DNA from: Branchiostoma belcheri
Taxonomy: Eukaryota > Chordata > Leptocardii > Amphioxiformes > Branchiostomatidae
DNA: 64,000 nucleotides
Direction: 5' to 3'
Assembly: GCF_001625305.1 (NCBI RefSeq)
Contig: NW_017803046.1
Coordinates: 1 to 64,000, forward strand
Shown here: positions 54,001 to 59,530 of the stretch, in pieces
How the letters are laid out: each line of letters opens with the position of its first letter
Position numbering within the stretch: position 1 is the first letter of the stretch
Position numbers and translations under genes: made by a program
The notes under the pieces: model-generated
What the model was told of the DNA's origin: nothing
The model's input: the letters and a program-made list of their open reading frames with translations, nothing else
The model's database searches: none

Positions 54001-55846
54001 CCGGAGAAGACCTATCCTGAAACAACCAGGCCAGAGGTTACTGAGCCAGAAAAGACCTACCCAGAGACAACCAAGCCAGAGGTTACTGAGCCGGAGAAGA
54101 CCTATCCTGAAACAACCAGGCCAGAGGTCACTGAGCCGGAAAAGACGTACCCTGAAACAACCAAGCCAACAAGAAAGGTTACAACTCCAGGAACCACAAC
54201 TTCATCTGAGACAACCAAGCCTGAGGTTACTGAGCCTGAGAAGACCTACCCTGAGACCACAACGTCAGAATGGACTTCTACAATTCCAGAGACAACAAGG
54301 CCTTGGTTTACAACAGAGGTGACCAGTGAGTACCCAACCTCTGTTACATGTTTTGATTGGGATGTTTGAAATTTTCTTATTTAGCTAGGTATTTTTTATT
54401 GAAACGTACATGTACCCATGACAAGAATTACTTTCATAACATTTTCTAGCCACCTGCAAGAAGAGGGTTTATGGCTGCGCCTTCCGTTGTGAGGAGACCT
54501 GCCACTGCTACAGGTACAAGATTACACAGTGCGTGTACGGCGACAGGAGTTCTTGTGTCCCAACATGTGGTCCGTGTCCAGCTTGTCCACCAGGATATGT
54601 CCGCAAGGATCAGGATCATTGTGTCAAGCCTACAGAGTGTGGCTGCATCACTCCTGATGGGCAGATAGTTCCTGTGAGTACAAACATGAAAGCATGCATA
54701 CAACAGAAAATAGAACAAGAGGTGCAATGGCAAAAATGACCAACTTCTAGAAAACAGTGTTTGGACTTTTGGAAAAAAAAATCAATTGAATTTTAGTAAG
54801 TAAGCTTTCTGCCTTCTAAATCCAACTTGATGAATAATAAGCATTATGTGCATAAGTATGCAGTTACAGATATTTGCAATGTTTTTTTTCAGCCCAACAC
54901 AAAGAAGTATGTTGATAGATGTACTATCTGTGAATGCAAAGACAACAAGATGACTTGTGAGAATCTATGTACAACAACAGCAACAACATCGACAGTTGTA
55001 AGCACCCCGCAAGTTACCACTGTAAGGAAGGTGACAACTCCAGAAACAGCGTACACTACCAAGCCTGAGACATACACCACCAAGCCTGAGACATACACCA
55101 CTAAGCCCGAGACGTACACCACCAAGCCAGAGACATACACAACTGTGGTTACAACAACATACAAGACACCAAGAAAGGTTACAACTCCTGGTACAACTAC
55201 ACAGACTGAAACCTACACTACCAGGCCCGAGACATACACCACCAAGCCTGAGTCATACACTACCAGGCCTGAGTCATACACTACCAAGCCTGAAACCTAC
55301 ACTACTAAACCAGAAACAGAAACAACAATGCCTGAATCTACAACTATGCCATGGGTTACAACAGCTGTTACAAGTGAGTATCGATAGATATGCTGAAACT
55401 GTAAATTGATGGAATCTCTTTTTATCTTATTTATTGGCAAAGTTTTTTCACAATACAAGAAACAAATTACTGAAAACCTGTACATTTCTAGGATTGTTAT
55501 TATAGCTTGGTCGGAAGGATAGGCTATCACCTTTTCTTGACAATGGACATAGTGTTGCATGTTTGAGTCTGATTGTCCTCCCAAATTGAATGTATTTGAA
55601 AAAAATATGATTTTTTTTACAGCTGAGTGTAAGAAGAAGGTTTACGGCTGTTCCTTCCGTTGTGAGGAGACCTGCCACTGCTACAGATACAAGATCACAC
55701 AATGTGTGTACGGCGACAGGAGTTCCTGTGTGCCTACATGTGGGCCTTGTCCAGCTTGTCCCAAGGGATACATCAGGAAAGACCGTGACCACTGTGTCAA
55801 ACCAACCCAGTGTGACTGCATCACTGCTGATGGTGTCATTGTACCA
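24919..55846 (+). CDS. Secreted gel-forming-mucin/VWF-like protein, 44 exons seen, 3' end missing
   Basis: Exons: 24919-24974, 27351-27429, 28220-28331, 28948-29007, 29288-29426, 30145-30400, 30563-30707, 30889-31007, 31245-31401, 32294-32525, 32982-33028, 33141-33312, 33783-33924, 34340-34507, 35174-35312, 35757-35930, 36546-36777, 37434-37580, 38058-38198, 39242-39288, 39495-39700, 40211-40384, 40853-40978, 41353-41460, 42000-42156, 42332-42469, 43096-43222, 43772-43818, 44107-44196, 44771-44997, 45492-45657, 45976-46202, 46494-47225, 48183-48406, 48788-48968, 49421-49783, 50137-50463, 50862-51085, 51836-52673, 53171-53394, 53545-54325, 54450-54673, 54893-55373, 55623-55846. Splice phases agree at every join except for one missing base in 46494-47225. 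Order: signal peptide, sushi, D1, D2, D', D3, then cysteine modules alternating with PTS repeats, with one WxxW domain. The D1-D2-D'-D3 order plus PTS is that of secreted mucins and VWF. Zonadhesin or SCO-spondin relatives are less likely. No C-terminal cystine knot is seen. Confidence 0.9.
25050..25971. mobile_element. CpG-rich foldback element in intron 1 of the mucin-like gene
   Basis: The ends GGTCACAACTCGCCGT and its inverse (ACGGCGAGTTGTGACC) bound about 920 bp dense in CGTACG, GCACG and CGTGC motifs, much richer in CpG than its surroundings. Reading frames on both strands are by-products of this composition. I found no clear target duplication. Confidence 0.7.
26627..26872. mobile_element. 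Near-perfect hairpin MITE, TA target duplication
   Basis: The arms GCCTCCTTCGCAG / CTGCGAAGGAGGC continue inward through GGGGGTGAGCGACGCGAG and GCCGCGG blocks with only a short loop near 26740. TA is present on both sides. The DNA or RNA strand would fold into one long GC-rich stem. Confidence 0.8.
26893..27340 (+). pseudogene. 3' end of a non-LTR retrotransposon (LINE)
   Basis: The translation reads [20 protein letters not shown], the C-x2-C ... E-x3-H-F-x3-C pattern seen at the C terminus of many LINE reverse transcriptases. A short 3' UTR follows, ending ATGTACAATAAAGGTAT. It is a 5'-truncated copy just before exon 2 of the mucin-like gene. Confidence 0.7.
28040..28172 (-). mobile_element. 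tRNA-derived SINE remnant, minus strand
   Basis: Read on the minus strand it shows GTGTGGCGTAACGGCAGAGC (A box), CTCAGAACC and GGGATCAAATCC (B box). The layout is the same as the SINE at 10166. It lies in intron 2, about 50 bp before the acceptor of exon 3. Confidence 0.7.
29288..30707 (+). CDS. Mucin-like gene, exons 5-7: vWD domain of D1
   Basis: It begins [20 protein letters not shown], the usual vWD opening, and ends with [15 protein letters not shown] and TFANSWKM. The vicinal-cysteine motif CGLCG of VWF and mucin D domains is GGLCG here. A truncated copy of exon 6 lies in the intron at 29983-30047. Confidence 0.9.
29983..30047 (+). pseudogene. Truncated duplicate of exon 6 (pseudoexon)
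   Basis: It repeats the first ~65 bp of exon 6 (30145 onward) with an intact TTTTCAG acceptor, then breaks off after AACATCTA with no donor. Flanking intron sequence (GTACATCGACATTC) is also repeated at about 29722 and 30070, so a short tandem duplication of intron plus exon start made it. Confidence 0.88.
30889..31401 (+). CDS. Mucin-like gene, exons 8-9: C8 domain of D1
   Basis: The domain is cysteine-rich, with pattern [34 protein letters not shown] and ending WRSPDRC. This fits the C8 module that follows vWD in mucins and VWF. The 3' end of exon 9 and its donor seed an intronic repeat series (31385-31990). Confidence 0.85.
31385..31990 (+). repeat. Intronic repeat series seeded by the end of exon 9
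   Basis: Starts near 31385 (the exon end itself), 31558, 31703, 31855 and 31978 share the block GGTCAC-TGACCGTT-CC-TAAG. They also share AAGACGG, TTTCTTTCAACAATGTA, a TTGTACAATAT piece and AGGTTGACAGTAGTG. Units are about 125-175 bp. The first copy is real exon plus donor; the others are decayed. Confidence 0.8.
32294..33028 (+). CDS. Mucin-like gene, exons 10-11: TIL and E (VWC-like) modules of D1
   Basis: Exon 10 encodes a TIL-type module ([20 protein letters not shown] ... [13 protein letters not shown] ... CVTRDQCPC). Exon 11 (47 nt) gives [16 protein letters not shown]. Exons of 47 nt with the same role recur at 39242 and 43772, so each D unit has the same exon plan. Confidence 0.88.
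33141..35312 (+). CDS. Mucin-like gene, exons 12-15: vWD domain of D2 and start of its C8
   Basis: It opens [20 protein letters not shown] and ends [17 protein letters not shown]. The first Cys of the CGLCG motif is Tyr here. Exon 15 (35174-35312) carries KWIVSGS and the first C8 cysteines. Confidence 0.9.
34549..34872. mobile_element. Full-length copy of the CATCCAATGC MITE family
   Basis: The left end AGGCATCCAAAGCAAATTC and the right end GAAATTGCATCGGAAGCCT are inverted. It sits in the intron after exon 14. Confidence 0.6.
35757..36777 (+). CDS. Mucin-like gene, exons 16-17: C8 and TIL modules of D2
   Basis: Exon 16 gives [20 protein letters not shown] ... [11 protein letters not shown] ... 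VPGC, a C8 module. Exon 17 gives a TIL module ([20 protein letters not shown] ... [12 protein letters not shown] ... IPEQCSC) ending in the same phase as exon 10. Confidence 0.88.
36041..36074. repeat. (GT)n microsatellite
   Basis: An uninterrupted GT/TGTG run in the intron after exon 16. Confidence 0.9.
36281..36487 (+). repeat. Two direct copies of an ~85-bp intronic sequence
   Basis: ACAATCGGGGGGCTGTGATT followed by GGCTAGAAGTTGAG and GCACGTGAACGGAGTTTT occurs at about 36297-36362 and again at 36419-36484, about 122 bp apart. Confidence 0.85.
37434..39288 (+). CDS. Mucin-like gene, exons 18-20: E2 and D' (TIL'-E') modules
   Basis: [16 protein letters not shown] closes D2. A second TIL follows without a preceding vWD ([20 protein letters not shown] ... 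KCVAGCQCN ... ESCPCQ), then [16 protein letters not shown]. This extra TIL-E pair before D3 is the D' region of VWF and secreted mucins, and is the best evidence for membership of that family. Confidence 0.85.
38246..38910. mobile_element. MITE with long terminal inverted repeats and TA target duplication
   Basis: Ends TGTCACAGGGGAGATTGGAA and its inverse, each flanked by TA, extend as near-perfect inverted arms of about 100 bp. The arms themselves are made of repeated AGGGGAGATTGGAATCC units. The middle (38420-38790) is unrelated single-copy-like sequence. It lies in the intron after exon 19. Confidence 0.85.
39495..40978 (+). CDS. Mucin-like gene, exons 21-23: vWD domain of D3
   Basis: It opens [20 protein letters not shown], contains [20 protein letters not shown], and ends [15 protein letters not shown] and DNDFGDSW. 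The GDPHY opening and the DNDFGDSW close are strong vWD marks. The first Cys of CGLCG is Glu. Confidence 0.92.
41353..43818 (+). CDS. Mucin-like gene, exons 24-28: C8, TIL and E modules of D3
   Basis: Exons 24-25 give the C8 module ([19 protein letters not shown] ... CVFDACGC ... [14 protein letters not shown]). Exons 26-27 give a TIL ([18 protein letters not shown] ... VEGCDCPE ... HPKDCVC). Exon 28 gives [16 protein letters not shown] decayed copy of the exon 27 start lies upstream at about 42850-42900. Confidence 0.88.
42761..42905 (+). pseudogene. Decayed duplicate of intron end plus start of exon 27
   Basis: The stretch with TTGGACCCAAGTTTTATAAC and GGGAAATCCCGAGTGAGGAT repeats 42992-43130. 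In the downstream copy the acceptor is TTTTGTAG; upstream it has become TATGTATG and the coding part runs into non-coding sequence. It is a dead partial exon copy. Confidence 0.75.
43491..43640 (+). repeat. Two direct copies of a ~74-bp intronic unit
   Basis: ACTAAAGAAGCTGTGAATGA and GGGTAGGGGTCGCAAAGAGG occur twice in tandem, starting at about 43491 and 43567. Confidence 0.85.
44107..44196 (+). CDS. Mucin-like gene, exon 29: first Thr-rich (PTS) linker
   Basis: A 90-nt exon, phase 1 at both ends, encodes a run of Thr with Pro and few other residues. It is a likely O-glycosylated spacer between D3 and the C-terminal modules. Confidence 0.85.
44771..45657 (+). CDS. Mucin-like gene, exons 30-31: cysteine module A plus VWC-like/PTS exon
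   Basis: Exon 30 (227 nt) is a TIL-like cysteine module beginning [18 protein letters not shown] and ending in GTVVP. Exon 31 gives a short VWC-like piece ([14 protein letters not shown]) and a Thr-rich tail. The pair starts and ends in phase 1. Module A differs from modules C-G and looks older. Confidence 0.85.
45976..47225 (+). CDS. Mucin-like gene, exons 32-33: module B plus VWC-like/PTS exon with apparent frameshift
   Basis: Exon 32 is a 227-nt cysteine module like A ([19 protein letters not shown]). Exon 33 gives [13 protein letters not shown], then PTS with 10-residue repeats such as [10 protein letters not shown] and two PRKVTTP islands. One base is missing near 47015-47025 (a CTCTTCT block reads CTCTCT). 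After that the repeats continue in another frame to a phase-1 donor at 47226. Read without correction the exon stops at 47217-47219. Confidence 0.82.
47650..48010 (+). repeat. 33-bp minisatellite in the intron after exon 33
   Basis: About ten copies of a unit like GCTCTGTCCTTGGTGCTGAA plus CACCATCCACAT. The 33-bp period keeps frames open on both strands, so the apparent small proteins here are artefacts. Inverted, diverged copies lie at about 53015-53120 before exon 40. Confidence 0.85.
48183..48968 (+). CDS. Mucin-like gene, exons 34-35: module C plus short VWC-like/PTS exon
   Basis: Exon 34 (224 nt) is the first of five closely related cysteine modules with the core [11 protein letters not shown] and VPTCG-C-CP. 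Exon 35 carries [13 protein letters not shown], a short Thr-rich stretch and [11 protein letters not shown]. It is the shortest PTS block, with no tandem repeat. Confidence 0.87.
49421..49783 (+). CDS. Mucin-like gene, exon 36: WxxW (mucin CysD) domain
   Basis: A single 363-nt exon with phase 1 at both ends encodes about 120 residues with [24 protein letters not shown] and YEVRVLCC. This is the WxxW domain of MUC2/MUC5-type mucins and CILP. The W-x-x-W is intact (W-T-A-W). In mucins these domains sit between PTS stretches, as here. Confidence 0.9.
50137..50463 (+). CDS. Mucin-like gene, exon 37: PTS exon with 7-residue repeats
   Basis: This is a PTS exon without the VWC-like head. It starts with Thr/Pro-rich sequence and [16 protein letters not shown], then about ten 21-nt repeats of the type PETYTTK or PETYTTR. 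Phase 1 at both ends. Confidence 0.88.
50862..52673 (+). CDS. Mucin-like gene, exons 38-39: module D plus long PTS exon with 10-residue repeats
   Basis: Exon 38 is a 224-nt cysteine module ([20 protein letters not shown]). Exon 39 (838 nt) has the VWC-like head [13 protein letters not shown], a [10 protein letters not shown] island, about 14 repeats of [10 protein letters not shown], a second island, and a [10 protein letters not shown] tail. Confidence 0.9.
51124..51290. repeat. Dispersed foldback repeat, copy 3 (CCAGTCACTCTGG family)
   Basis: Both arms are visible: CACTCAGGTCTTCTTCAG and the inverted CTGAGGAAGACCAGAGTG. It lies in the intron after exon 38. Confidence 0.65.
53015..53125 (-). 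repeat. Inverted, diverged copy of the 33-bp minisatellite
   Basis: Phrases such as GGTGTTCAGCTCCAAGGACA are the reverse complement of the unit at 47650-48010. It lies just upstream of exon 40, as the other array lies upstream of exon 34. Confidence 0.7.
53171..54325 (+). CDS. Mucin-like gene, exons 40-41: module E plus PTS exon with 15-residue repeats
   Basis: Exon 40 is a 224-nt cysteine module. Exon 41 (781 nt) gives [13 protein letters not shown], a [12 protein letters not shown] island, eight repeats of [15 protein letters not shown] (45 nt), the variant PTRKVTTPG, then one more repeat. The unit looks like the [10 protein letters not shown] repeat extended by EVTEP. Confidence 0.9.
54450..55373 (+). 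CDS. Mucin-like gene, exons 42-43: module F plus PTS exon with 7-residue repeats
   Basis: Exon 42 is a 224-nt cysteine module ([19 protein letters not shown]). Exon 43 has the head [13 protein letters not shown], a VRKVTTPET island, YTTKPET repeats of 21 nt, a full [14 protein letters not shown] island and more repeats. Confidence 0.9.
55623..55846 (+). CDS. Mucin-like gene, exon 44: cysteine module G (last one seen)
   Basis: This 224-nt exon is nearly identical in protein to module F ([20 protein letters not shown]). It ends in phase 0 at a GTATGT donor, so a VWC-like/PTS exon should follow. None is seen in the remaining 8 kb on this strand. The gene either continues past the window or is cut by assembly. 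Confidence 0.85.
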
Positions 55847-56011
55847 GTATGTATTCAAATCTTTCAATCATAATTGTATTAAAACTAGCAACTTCGTGCA
55901 TTCTATGGTAGAATGTATGCCCAAACCAATACAACTTGTGAAGAGGTGGTATAGAATTGGGCCCCCAGTAGCTTTTTCGGAACAGCAGGGAGAATTTTGT
56001 TTCCTTGGTTA

Positions 56012-56513
56012 GGCCACACCGATTTAATTTTATGGATGTCATCCGCGCCCGCATTGATTTTCGCTTGTTCTAAAAAAAAAAAAGAAAAGAAAAGAAAAAG
56101 TCATCACGTCCACTGAGGCTCCGGCCTGGCTCTAGGGGCACGTCGGCAGAACGTACTGCATCTGCGCGAAACCTGTAATGTATTATACATAGCACTTCGG
56201 TAGAACGTCTCATATAAGGTCGTATTCGCGCATATAAGGTTAACATCTCGTCTGTAGTTTCCAAGTGTTATGTCCGAAAAAATATCATCTGCAACAGGCA
56301 AAATTCTAATGCAACATTGACCAAAAATCCACCGAAAAGCGTGAAAATGTGGGGTACGTTCTGCCGACGTGCTGGCTGTAGGCCTGGGTGGTCCATGGTA
56401 GTTGTGGTTTAGTAGCATTTTTATTTTTTGCCGAAATTTTCTTTTATTCGCCCGCGCGCACTAGTTTGGGGGTCTTCAGAGGATGTCATCCATAAAATTA
56501 AGTCGGTGTGGCC
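56012..56513. mobile_element. PIF/Harbinger-like MITE with TTA target duplication and an inner palindrome
   Basis: Termini GGCCACACCGATTTAATTTT and its inverse are flanked by TTA on both sides. Inside, GCACGTCGGCAGAACGTA (about 56137) and its inverse (about 56352) form a second inverted repeat. Pieces of the same family appear near 31170-31200, 35353-35400 and 59155-59190. Confidence 0.75.
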
Positions 56514-57479
56514 TTATATTTTGAGAAAGGGACTGTCATGATTTTTGGTATGTGGGTAGCTGAAATGACGGGTGATGTAATGAAATTCTGAATGTACTAT
56601 GCAAACCAAGGTCTAATTTGAATTGTTGTTTGTTTAAGCCTTTATCTACTAATGAGAAAAATCTACAATCTAGCAGCATTCCTTGATGTGGCCTTCAAAC
56701 ACGTAACGGCCTTCAAACACGTAACTAAGACTAGAAAGGCCGCAATCGTTCTGGAGCAAATATAACATATTTCAGTCATACCTCTCTCCATCAAATGGAC
56801 TGCTCCAAACTAGCACCTATGCAAAAGTAGTTTCGGACACACAAAAAATTCGGACACTTTGTTTAATCAGCCCTGTCCAATACTTTATTCAAAAAAGTTT
56901 CATCTCTCCATCTCTTCAAAATGAATTCTTTCATTACTAGTAAACACTTCCACACAAAAAATTACTTTTTTTACAATCACCAAGTCCAAAATTGAAAAAA
57001 AACCATCTGCAATCAGAGCAACACCTGCTTCTGTCTTCATGCCTGTCTTCATTCCCATATTTGGATATAAAGCCCTTGTCCCCATGCCCTAATATGGTCG
57101 CACTGCCAAATATCGTAACATACACGGCTATTGTACGTCTAAGGTCATTTGGCCCCAAAATAAAGAACTTGAATCGAAACTATTTAAAGTAATAGCAGAA
57201 GAAGGAGAAGAAGAAAAAACATAAAGAAAAACTATATAAAAAAAGTATATCGGCCATACCATGGTATGACTGAAATATAATAAATAAATACTACTTTTTC
57301 ACTAGATTCTTAGATACAACAACACTAAAAATGATTCTTTAAAAAAAAAATTACAACCATAACGTCACTAGTGATGAAAAGTTACAGATACAATAGTTAC
57401 TACAGAAATGAAACAAAATACAGCCGATATTACTGGACAAGGTCACATTTGTTTTGCCAAAAAATCATCAGTGTTGATG

Positions 57480-58280
57480 CCTTTTGAGGTGAATCAATTT
57501 GTATAGCTTTTATACTTTATAAAGTACATTGCTCTGCTACTACAGTTCCAGACTTAGATCGTCCATAATTATACATTCTGAACTTAACACAGAACAACAA
57601 AACACTCTTTCCCTGTTCTTGGTAGGGCAATCAATCATAGAATCAAAGTTGGAACACCTATTAAAGTTAAACATCGCAAAATACAACCATGACACCATCA
57701 ATAATAAAAAAGTTACAAATTCTGAAATAGTTTTACAATTGTTACAATACTAAAGCTTGAGAATGAAAATAAAGTACAAAACATTTTGAAACAGACTGAG
57801 CATTGATGGCCTTTAAAATGAAACTTTAAATCTTTATACTTTCTGCAGTACATTGTTCTGCTACTAGACTTCCAGACTGAGATAGTCCATGATTATACAT
57901 TGTATACTTAAACACAGAATGACAAAACACTCTTTCCCTGTTTTTGGTAGGGTAATCATTTAAGTTGGAACAACTATTAAAGTTTGCAAAATAAAACAAT
58001 GACATCAACCTTAATAAAAAGATACAGATTCTGAAATAGTTATAACCACAAATGTTACAATACTTTAAATTCAAATGAAAATCTACCGCCGAAATCACAT
58101 TCATTTCGAAAAAAACCCTTAGCATTGATGCCTTTAAAATGAAAATGTACACCTTGTATACTTTCTGTATTACATTGCTCTGCTACTAGAGTTCCAAGTT
58201 TAGATCGTCCATAATTATAAATTTTATACATTACACAGAACGACCAAACACTCTTTCCCTATTCTTGGTAGGTCCGTGAT
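57480..58280. repeat. ~320-bp repeat, about three tandem copies
   Basis: The block with TACATTGCTCTGCTACTA, GATCGTCCATAATTATA and AACACTCTTTCCCTGTTCTT recurs near 57525-57630, 57850-57955 and 58170-58275. Copies differ by several percent plus small indels. Confidence 0.8.
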
Positions 58281-59353
58281 AATAGTAATAACAGTAACTG
58301 TTACAATGGCTGTTTCTACACAGTATGGATTGTTAAATCTAATATCCGGCTCGTGTACAATTTTAAAAAAAATATTACACAATAAAAGGCTCTCATTAAA
58401 AAAATGTCCTGGAACGACTTTTGCAACTAAATTTTCTCTTAGAAATTTAACTTGTACAATATATCATGAATGATTCAGATTGAACTCTGTGATAGAGGAG
58501 CTTAGAATATTCATCTTGTCTTTTGGCAGATAACAGCATCAATCGTCTGTCTACAACCCAATACTACTTGTCAATGACTATATTTTCATATTATGAATTG
58601 AAATTAAATATACATCTGAAGTTGTGTAATGTTATAATTGTTAAGAGAGACTCATCCCCTTAACTTTTTAAAATTCTTTACCCTTCCCCAAATTTTAAGC
58701 CCCAAAAAATAAAATTGGAAAAATGTTGTTGAAATTTTAAAGATAAAAATATACAGGGTTAATATTTGATTCTTTAAGTAGCTTAAATGTACAATTATTA
58801 CCACAATTACAACTTCCATTATTATCAACCAAGCTACATCTTTGACATGTGCGCGAGATACCTTTTACGAAACCTCTACATAGCTTTAAGTCTTTCTCAA
58901 GAAATGTTACAAGATTAGAATTTAAGTAATTCTTTTAAAATTCTGCCGACACACTACAAGAACATTTTATGTCTCCAAAACAAACGAACTACTTCTGAGA
59001 AAAGAATAATACATTCAGGATGAATGAATTAACCATGATGTACCGTGTTCGAGGAAGTGTGCTTTCTTGTAGATGGCATGTGTTACTAGGTAAAGGACAA
59101 GGTACTAAAAGTTCCTAAATGTAGTGCATCTGCTTTCTTGTCAAAAGTTCATTTAGGCCACACGGATTTAATTTGTAGGACCAAATATTTGTGGGTGTTT
59201 TGCATAAAATTATGAAAATGAGCCATTGCGTTTCTATAGATAATTTAGCTGCAAAGCAGTCGGCCTTGCGCCAAGGGATAGATTTACAGCATCCTAGGAT
59301 TCAGTGACGGCCTGCTACTGACCATACCCTGTCTGATCATGACCACTGGCCAT

Positions 59354-59530
59354 TTATGTATATATTGGGTTCTTTGGTGGCAGTTTCTCATCTGAATATA
59401 TAGGGTTTGGCTGTAAGGCAGCTAGAACTTGCTTATGTGATAAATTCCCCATTTTCTGAGGTTGAATATTAGCTTGAGACTGACCATGCCCTGTCTGATC
59501 ATGACCACTGGTTATTTCTGTAGTAGACGC
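59354..59530 (-). pseudogene. Tail repeat 8 and ancestral C terminus beyond the in-frame stop
   Basis: Directly after TAA 59531 the same frame reads ASTTEITSGHDQTGHGQSQ, then NLSHKQVLAALQPNPIY and finally PPKNPIYT before TAA 59354. In other repeats the stop position is GAA (in KDEAST or RDEAST), so a single G-to-T change explains it. Confidence 0.8.

Larger units (their letters stand above)
55847..59353. other. Region without a recognised gene
   Basis: It holds fragments of the 5509-6391 element family, the Harbinger-like MITE, an AT-rich stretch and a ~320-bp repeat present about three times. It would be the last visible intron of the mucin-like gene and also downstream sequence of the LRR gene. 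No exon with mucin or VWC features is seen. Confidence 0.6.

Noticed and set aside
24919-55846. Identification as SCO-spondin, zonadhesin or VWF itself
   Set aside because: No TSP1 repeats or MAM domains are seen, and VWF lacks PTS and WxxW. D1-D2-D'-D3 plus PTS plus WxxW fits the secreted mucin group best, so no gene symbol is given.
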